Positions 35,260 through 40,159 of a stretch of DNA of 40,159 nucleotides are shown here, one piece after another. This stretch comes from Rhodospirillales bacterium (lineage in GTDB: Bacteria; Pseudomonadota; Alphaproteobacteria; BOG-932; Roseiterribacteraceae), in assembly GCA_028291345.1 (NCBI GenBank), contig JAQGIF010000178.1, positions 1 to 40,159 on the forward strand. Direction: 5' to 3'. Below the pieces are notes generated by a model. The model did no database searches and was not told the DNA's origin. It saw nothing but the letters and a program-made list of their open reading frames with translations. Position numbers and translations under genes: made by a program. Numbering within the stretch: position 1 is the first letter of the stretch; every line of letters starts with the position of its first letter.

Positions 35260-35649
35260 CTAGGACGCCTTCTCATACGGCGTGAATGCGCCAAGCGTAC
35301 AAGTCTGCCCGGTGCGAAGTACGCGGATGATCTCAAGATTATCGCAATATTCAGGAAGACTGCTCTCCCAGGCGAACCCGTCCTGAGATGTCAGGGTGCT
35401 GCAACGGTTACTCAGGTTATTGACCCAGACCTTGTGCCCATCCTGACGCCCGTTCATGTAGAACAGGATCTGATGATCGTTCAGCACTCGGGTATGGTCG
35501 ATCCGGTTGATCTGAAGACAAACCGGCTTATGCGCGTCGTCGGACTGCGCAAAGGCCGGGACCGGCGCGATCGACGTCGCGACCGCCGCGAGTGCAAATA
35601 GAATGCTCTTGGCGCGCGGGACCAAGCTACTGTCGGACGTATAGGTCAT
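35260..35649 (-). CDS. Exported four-cysteine protein, paralogue 2
   Basis: A 129-aa paralogue of the following gene with signal peptide SILFALAAVATSIAPVPAFA. It conserves the four cysteines (VCLQINRIDHT, NRCST, YCDNLE, QTCTLG) and the block RVLNDHQILFYMNG ... GHKVWVNNL, with a short NGRQD insertion. GGGAGG lies 6 bases before the ATG. It ends 22 bases before paralogue 1, so the two form a small operon derived from tandem duplication. Function unknown; a periplasmic ligand-binding or protective role is only a guess. Confidence 0.82.
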   Translation of the reverse strand: MTYTSDSSLVPRAKSILFALAAVATSIAPVPAFAQSDDAHKPVCLQINRIDHTRVLNDHQILFYMNGRQDGHKVWVNNLSNRCSTLTSQDGFAWESSLPEYCDNLEIIRVLRTGQTCTLGAFTPYEKAS

Positions 35650-35920
35650 ATTCGCCTCCCATTGGTTGATTGGCCCCTGTTCGATCGACGATCGATCCGG
35701 TCGGCTGATCGGGTAGTGGTCTTTTGAGACAATCTTGACGCTACCTTTATTCCCAAAGGGGATCGTAAGAAGTAAAATGGTGCCACGCTAGCGTTTCGCA
35801 AGCGCGCAACGGGCGCCGAGCCCTTACGAGAACCTCGTATCATGTTGAACGATCCTGTCGAGATATTCCGGCGGCTGAGCGGGCACCAGTGCCGGCATGC
35901 GCCCCTTTTGCCGAGTCATT

Positions 35921-37075
35921 ATGAAGCCAAACTATAAATTGCTGGCCGGCGGCGCGGGATTGCTGATCGTCGGTTTGCTGATCTTCGGACGTGGAACCGT
36001 AGATAAATCGGCCGCGCAACATATGCCCTCAGTGCCGGTGACCGCTGGCGTGGTGACCGCGCACGACGTCCCGCTGACCCTGACCGGGATCGGCACGGTG
36101 CAGGCCTATAACACGGTCACGATGCGCGCGCGGGTAGACGGCGAACTCATGAAGGTAGCCTTCACCGAAGGGCAGGACGTTAAGAAGGGCGCCATCCTGG
36201 CCCAGATCGATCCGCGCCCCTATCAGGCCGCGCTCGACAATGCGACCGCCACCTTGGCGAAGGACCAGGCCGCGCTGAACAATGCCCGGCGCGATCTTGC
36301 CCGCTACCAGGGCACGGCCGCGAAGGGCTATTCGTCCAAGCAGCAGCTCGACACGCAGGCCTCATCGGTTGACTCGCTCGCCGCCATGGTTCAAGCCGAT
36401 ATCGCCAATGCCGAGAATGCCAGGGTGCAGCTGGGCTATACGACGATCACCTCGCCGCTCGACGGCGTCACCGGCATCAGGCTGGTTGATCAGGGCAATC
36501 TGGTCCATGCCAGCGACGCCACCGGGCTGGTCGTTATCACCCAGCTTCAGCCGATCTCTGCGATCTTCACCCTGCCGCAGTCCGAATTACCGCAGATCGC
36601 AGCGGCGCGCGACAAGGGCGTGCTCGCCGTCACGGCGCTGGATGCCGACGGCGCGACCGAGCTGGGTCAGGGAACTCTGACGCTGATCGACAACCAGATT
36701 GATCCGGCGACCGGCTCGATCAAGCTCAAGGCGAGCTTTCCCAATGACAAGCGAACCTTATGGCCGGGCCAGTTCATCAATGTCCGGCTGCGGATCGGTG
36801 AGGTGCATGACGGCCTGACCGTCGCATCGCGGGTGATCCAGCGCGGGCCCAAGGGATTCTTTGCCTTCGTCATCAAGCCCGATAACACCGTGGAGATGCG
36901 GCCGGTCGAGACCGGGCAGGAAGATCGCGGGCAGATTCTGGTGACGAAGGGGCTGAGCGCGGGCGAGCGCGTGGTGATTGACGGCCAGCTTCGCCTGCAG
37001 CCGGGATCGATGGTCCAGGCGACCGAGGAAAAGACCGCGGCGATCGAGCCCGCAACGCCACAGCAAAGCCGGTAA
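35921..37075 (+). CDS. RND efflux periplasmic adaptor (MdtA-like)
   Basis: A 384-aa membrane fusion protein. After the N-terminal membrane segment (LLAGGAGLLIVGLLIFG) come the barrel-sandwich halves (GIGTVQAYNTVTMRARVDGE with GQDVKKGAILAQIDPRPYQ; the return half YTTITSPLDGVTGIRLVDQG), a coiled hairpin between them, and the beta-barrel (LIDNQIDPATGSIKLKASFP; LWPGQFINVRL). These resemble MdtA of MdtABC. The longer frame starting at 35897 lacks a ribosome site; I choose the ATG at 35921. The RND pump gene begins 4 bases after its stop. Substrate unknown. Confidence 0.93.
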   Translation: MKPNYKLLAGGAGLLIVGLLIFGRGTVDKSAAQHMPSVPVTAGVVTAHDVPLTLTGIGTVQAYNTVTMRARVDGELMKVAFTEGQDVKKGAILAQIDPRPYQAALDNATATLAKDQAALNNARRDLARYQGTAAKGYSSKQQLDTQASSVDSLAAMVQADIANAENARVQLGYTTITSPLDGVTGIRLVDQGNLVHASDATGLVVITQLQPISAIFTLPQSELPQIAAARDKGVLAVTALDADGATELGQGTLTLIDNQIDPATGSIKLKASFPNDKRTLWPGQFINVRLRIGEVHDGLTVASRVIQRGPKGFFAFVIKPDNTVEMRPVETGQEDRGQILVTKGLSAGERVVIDGQLRLQPGSMVQATEEKTAAIEPATPQQSR

Positions 37076-37078
37076 CCG

Positions 37079-40000
37079 GTGGGATTTTCAAAAACCTTCA
37101 TCGACCGGCCGATCGCCACGGCGCTCCTGATGGCCGCCATCCTGCTGGCGGGTATTCTGGCCTTCGGCCAACTTCCCGTAGCGTCGATTCCCAAGGTCGA
37201 TTTCCCGACCTTGCAGGTCACGGCAAACCTGCCGGGCGCCGACCCCGAAACCATGGCCTCGTCGGTCGCGACACCGCTGGAGCGTCAGTTCGCACAGATT
37301 TCCGCGCTGGGGCAGATGACATCGACCAGCACTCTGGGCAGCACCCAGATCGTTTTGCAGTTCGATCTATCACGCAATATCGACGCCGCGGCACAGGATG
37401 TGCAGGCGGCGCTGGCCGCGGCGGCGGGCCAGCTTCCGAAGAATCTGCCGAATCCGCCGACCTGGCGCAAAACCAACCCGGCCGATCGCCCGGTCCTGCT
37501 GTTCGGCATCACCTCCGACGTCCTGCCGCTCGACCAGCTCGACGATATTGTCGATACCAAGCTCGCGCAGCAGCTGGCGCAGATTCCCGGAGTGTCGCAG
37601 ACGATCATCTTCGGCGAGCAGAAGCCGGCTGTTCGGGTCCAGATCAACCCGGCCCAGCTGGCGAACCAGGGCCTATCGCTCGAGGATGTCCGCTCCGCGA
37701 TTGCCACGGCCAGCGTGGATGCGCCGAAAGGCACGTTCGACGGCCGTTACCAGTCCTCAACCATCGCATCGAATGATCAGATTCTGAACGCGGAAGGATA
37801 TCGGCGGATCATTATCGCCTATCGCAATGGCGCGCCGGTCCGCGTGTCGGACGTCGGCAGTGCGATCGACGCGGTCGAGAATGTCCAGCTCGCCGCCTGG
37901 GCCAATCAGACGCGCGGCATCACCATGGCGATCTTTCGTCAGCCCGACGCCAACGTCATCACCACGGCCGATCTTGCGAAGGCCGAACTGCATCGGCTTC
38001 AGGCATTCCTGCCGCCTTCGGTCAAAGTCGAGGTCTTGGCGGATCGGACCCTCACCATTCGCGCGTCGGTCGCCGACGTCGAAATGACCCTGATGATCAC
38101 CATCGTGCTGGTGGTTATGGTCATATTTCTGTTCCTCAGAAAGCTATGGGCCACAGTGATTCCGGGGCTGGCGGTCCCCCTATCGCTGATCGGCACATTC
38201 GGCGGCATGTTCCTGTTGGGATACAGCCTGGATAACCTGTCGCTGATGGCGCTGACCATCGCCGTCGGCTTCGTGGTCGATGACGCTATCGTGATGATCG
38301 AGAACATCGTCCGCTATATCGAGAAGGGCGACAGCGCCTATGAGGCGGCGGTGAAGGGTTCGCGCCAAATCAGCTTCACGATTATCTCGATCACCGTGTC
38401 GCTGATCGCGGTCTTCATCCCCCTATTGCTGATGGGTGGAATCGTCGGCCGGCTGTTCCATGAATTCGCCATGACCGTGACGATGGCCGTGGTGATTTCC
38501 GCCTTCGTGTCATTGACCCTGACACCAACGATGTGCGCCCGCTTTCTTGGCCGCCACGAAGATAATCACGGCCGCTTCTATCTCGCGCTGGAGCGGTTCT
38601 TCGACTGGCTGGTGCATGGTTACGGCAAGCTTTTGAAGATTGTGCTCAAGCATCGGCGGCTGGCGATTCTGTCGCTTGCCGTCACGATCGGCATTACCGT
38701 GCTGATGTTCGTGATCGTTCCCAAGGGATTTTTCCCGCAGCAGGATAACGGACTAGTCATCGGCGCGACCGAAGCCGCGCTCGACATATCCTCGGCCGAA
38801 ATGGCGCGCAAGCAGGAGCAGGCGAGCGCGATCATCTTGTCCGATCCTGGGGTAGCTACGATCATGTCGAACGTAGGGGCGGGCGGCGGCAATACCTCGA
38901 ACACCGGAAAGTTGTTCATTTCGCTGAAGCCGTTTCAGGAACGCCCGGGAATTACGGCCGACGACATCATCAACCGCCTGCGGCCGAAACTGGCGCGATT
39001 GGAGGGGTTTCGGGTGTTCATGCAGGCGGCGCAGGACATCACCGTGGGAACGCGGCAATCCCGCACGCAATATCAATATACGCTGCAATCGCCGGATATC
39101 GCGGAGCTGGGCCATTGGGCCAATGTCATGGTCGATAAGATGCGATCACTGCCACAGCTGCAGGACATCACGACCGACCAGCAGGACACCGCGTCGCGCA
39201 CCATGGTGAAGATCGACCGCGATCTGGCTTCGCGTCTGGGAATCACAACCCAGGCGATCGACGACACGCTCTATGATGCCTTCGGCCAGCGTCAGGTCGC
39301 GACCATCTTCACCCAACTGAACCAGTATCATGTCGTACTGGAGGTCGATCCCAAGTTCCAGCAGGACCCATCGGCGTTGCGGCTGATCTATGTCAAATCG
39401 GCCAGCGGCGCACAGGTGCCGCTCAGCGCCTTCACAACGTTCGAGCCCACAACTTCGGCGCTGTCGATCAACCATCAGGGTCAATTCCCAGCGATAACGA
39501 TCTCGTTCAATCTGGCGCCGGGTGTCGCGCTGGGCGAAGCCACCGCATTGGTCGAGCGCACGGCCGCCGATGCGCACATGCCGGCGACGGTGACCCCGAC
39601 CTTCCAGGGCAACGCCCAGGCATTCCACGATTCGCTATCGACCATCCCGCTCCTGATCGCGGCGGCGCTGGTCGCGGTCTATATCGTGCTGGGCATATTG
39701 TATGAGAGCTTCATCCATCCCCTGACTATCCTGTCGACCCTGCCATCGGCCGGCGTCGGCGCATTACTGATGCTGTGGATATTCCACTATCCGCTCGACA
39801 TGATGGCGTTGATCGGAATCATCCTGCTGATCGGGATCGTCAAGAAGAATGCCATCATGATGATCGACTTCGCCTTGGAGGCGGAGCGCCATCAAGGTAT
39901 GTCGCCGGAGGATTCGATCTATCAGGCGGCGCTGCTGCGTTTCCGCCCGATCATGATGACAACCATGGCCGCCTTGTTCAGCGGTTTTCCGCTGATGCTG

Positions 40001-40159
40001 GGTTCGGGCGCCGGTTCGGAACTCAGACGACCGCTCGGCTTCGCCATCGTTGGCGGGCTGCTGCTGTCGCAGGCGCTGACCCTGTTCACCACGCCGGTCG
40101 TCTATCTTTATCTCGACCGCTTCGGCGCTTGGCTCCGCGGCGACAAACGCACCGGCAGA
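37079..40159 (+). CDS. RND efflux transporter, MdtB/MdtC-like, 3' end cut by the window
   Basis: Inner-membrane RND exporter. GTG at 37079 opens a frame uninterrupted to the window end (1027 codons), so only the last few residues and the stop are missing. The start reads GFSKTFIDRPIATALLMAAI; TM4 contains the relay aspartates in VGFVVDDAIVMIENIVR, followed by SLTLTPTMCARFLG; the second half has QQDNGLVIGATEA and the TM10-12 region GIVKKNAIMMIDFALEAE. These details fit MdtB/MdtC better than AcrB. It is coupled to the adaptor gene. A second MdtC-like pump or an outer-membrane factor could follow outside the window. Confidence 0.94.
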   Translation, partial: MGFSKTFIDRPIATALLMAAILLAGILAFGQLPVASIPKVDFPTLQVTANLPGADPETMASSVATPLERQFAQISALGQMTSTSTLGSTQIVLQFDLSRNIDAAAQDVQAALAAAAGQLPKNLPNPPTWRKTNPADRPVLLFGITSDVLPLDQLDDIVDTKLAQQLAQIPGVSQTIIFGEQKPAVRVQINPAQLANQGLSLEDVRSAIATASVDAPKGTFDGRYQSSTIASNDQILNAEGYRRIIIAYRNGAPVRVSDVGSAIDAVENVQLAAWANQTRGITMAIFRQPDANVITTADLAKAELHRLQAFLPPSVKVEVLADRTLTIRASVADVEMTLMITIVLVVMVIFLFLRKLWATVIPGLAVPLSLIGTFGGMFLLGYSLDNLSLMALTIAVGFVVDDAIVMIENIVRYIEKGDSAYEAAVKGSRQISFTIISITVSLIAVFIPLLLMGGIVGRLFHEFAMTVTMAVVISAFVSLTLTPTMCARFLGRHEDNHGRFYLALERFFDWLVHGYGKLLKIVLKHRRLAILSLAVTIGITVLMFVIVPKGFFPQQDNGLVIGATEAALDISSAEMARKQEQASAIILSDPGVATIMSNVGAGGGNTSNTGKLFISLKPFQERPGITADDIINRLRPKLARLEGFRVFMQAAQDITVGTRQSRTQYQYTLQSPDIAELGHWANVMVDKMRSLPQLQDITTDQQDTASRTMVKIDRDLASRLGITTQAIDDTLYDAFGQRQVATIFTQLNQYHVVLEVDPKFQQDPSALRLIYVKSASGAQVPLSAFTTFEPTTSALSINHQGQFPAITISFNLAPGVALGEATALVERTAADAHMPATVTPTFQGNAQAFHDSLSTIPLLIAAALVAVYIVLGILYESFIHPLTILSTLPSAGVGALLMLWIFHYPLDMMALIGIILLIGIVKKNAIMMIDFALEAERHQGMSPEDSIYQAALLRFRPIMMTTMAALFSGFPLMLGSGAGSELRRPLGFAIVGGLLLSQALTLFTTPVVYLYLDRFGAWLRGDKRTGR

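Overview
The window reads as chromosome of a high-GC alphaproteobacterium. Supporting signs are a MARRC-type ribosomal protein L28, an Atm1-type ABC exporter of the alphaproteobacterial kind, KdsD and UppP (Gram-negative envelope), GTG/TTG starts, tightly overlapping operons and a thiO-thiS-thiG-thiE cluster. I cannot fix the order (sphingomonad, Micropepsales/Rhizomicrobium-like and related groups are all possible). Most of the window is ordinary metabolic, envelope and transport DNA. The clearly accessory part is a small decayed insertion at a tRNA-Val gene.

Layout. 1-416: no gene I can support. 0.4-3.3 kb: an SDR oxidoreductase facing a luciferase-like flavin oxidoreductase and KdsD (Kdo/LPS precursor). 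3.4-5.9 kb: an OmpA-like lipoprotein, a flavoprotein and UppP. 6.1-8.5 kb: a TAXI-type binding protein and alanine dehydrogenase. 8.5-14.9 kb: a hydrolase/adaptor/RND-pump operon with a divergent LysR regulator; the hydrolase has lost its catalytic serine and histidine. 15.0-17.0 kb: a [2Fe-2S] ferredoxin, a NAMPT-type phosphoribosyltransferase, a 117-bp inverted-repeat element and tRNA-Ala(CGC). 17.2-21.8 kb: YggT, then thymidine phosphorylase, an ArnT-like glycosyltransferase and a PAP2 phosphatase, the last three translationally coupled, then a small membrane protein. 21.8-26.1 kb: L28, a small conserved-looking ORF and a glutathione-themed set (GFA-like protein, Atm1-type exporter, GST). 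26.2-27.6 kb: intact tRNA-Val(GAC), with a 45-bp duplicate of its 3' part 1.39 kb away. Between them lie a broken acyltransferase and a broken tyrosine integrase, so this is the scar of an integrative element. 27.7-31.9 kb: a universal stress protein, a diiron ferritin-like protein behind a palindrome, a PEP-CTERM beta-rich exported protein and a Tat-exported beta-lactamase-family protein. 31.96-34.9 kb: a TPP riboswitch and thiOSGE. 34.9-35.6 kb: two tandem paralogous four-cysteine exported proteins. 35.9-40.2 kb: a second RND pump (MdtA/MdtB-C-like), cut by the window end.

How the genes work together. Envelope biogenesis recurs (KdsD, UppP, ArnT-like transferase, PAP2, two RND pumps). The riboswitch-thi operon makes the thiazole and joins it to the pyrimidine; thiC and thiD must lie elsewhere. 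Neither RND operon includes an outer-membrane channel within the window, so both presumably use a TolC-like protein encoded elsewhere.
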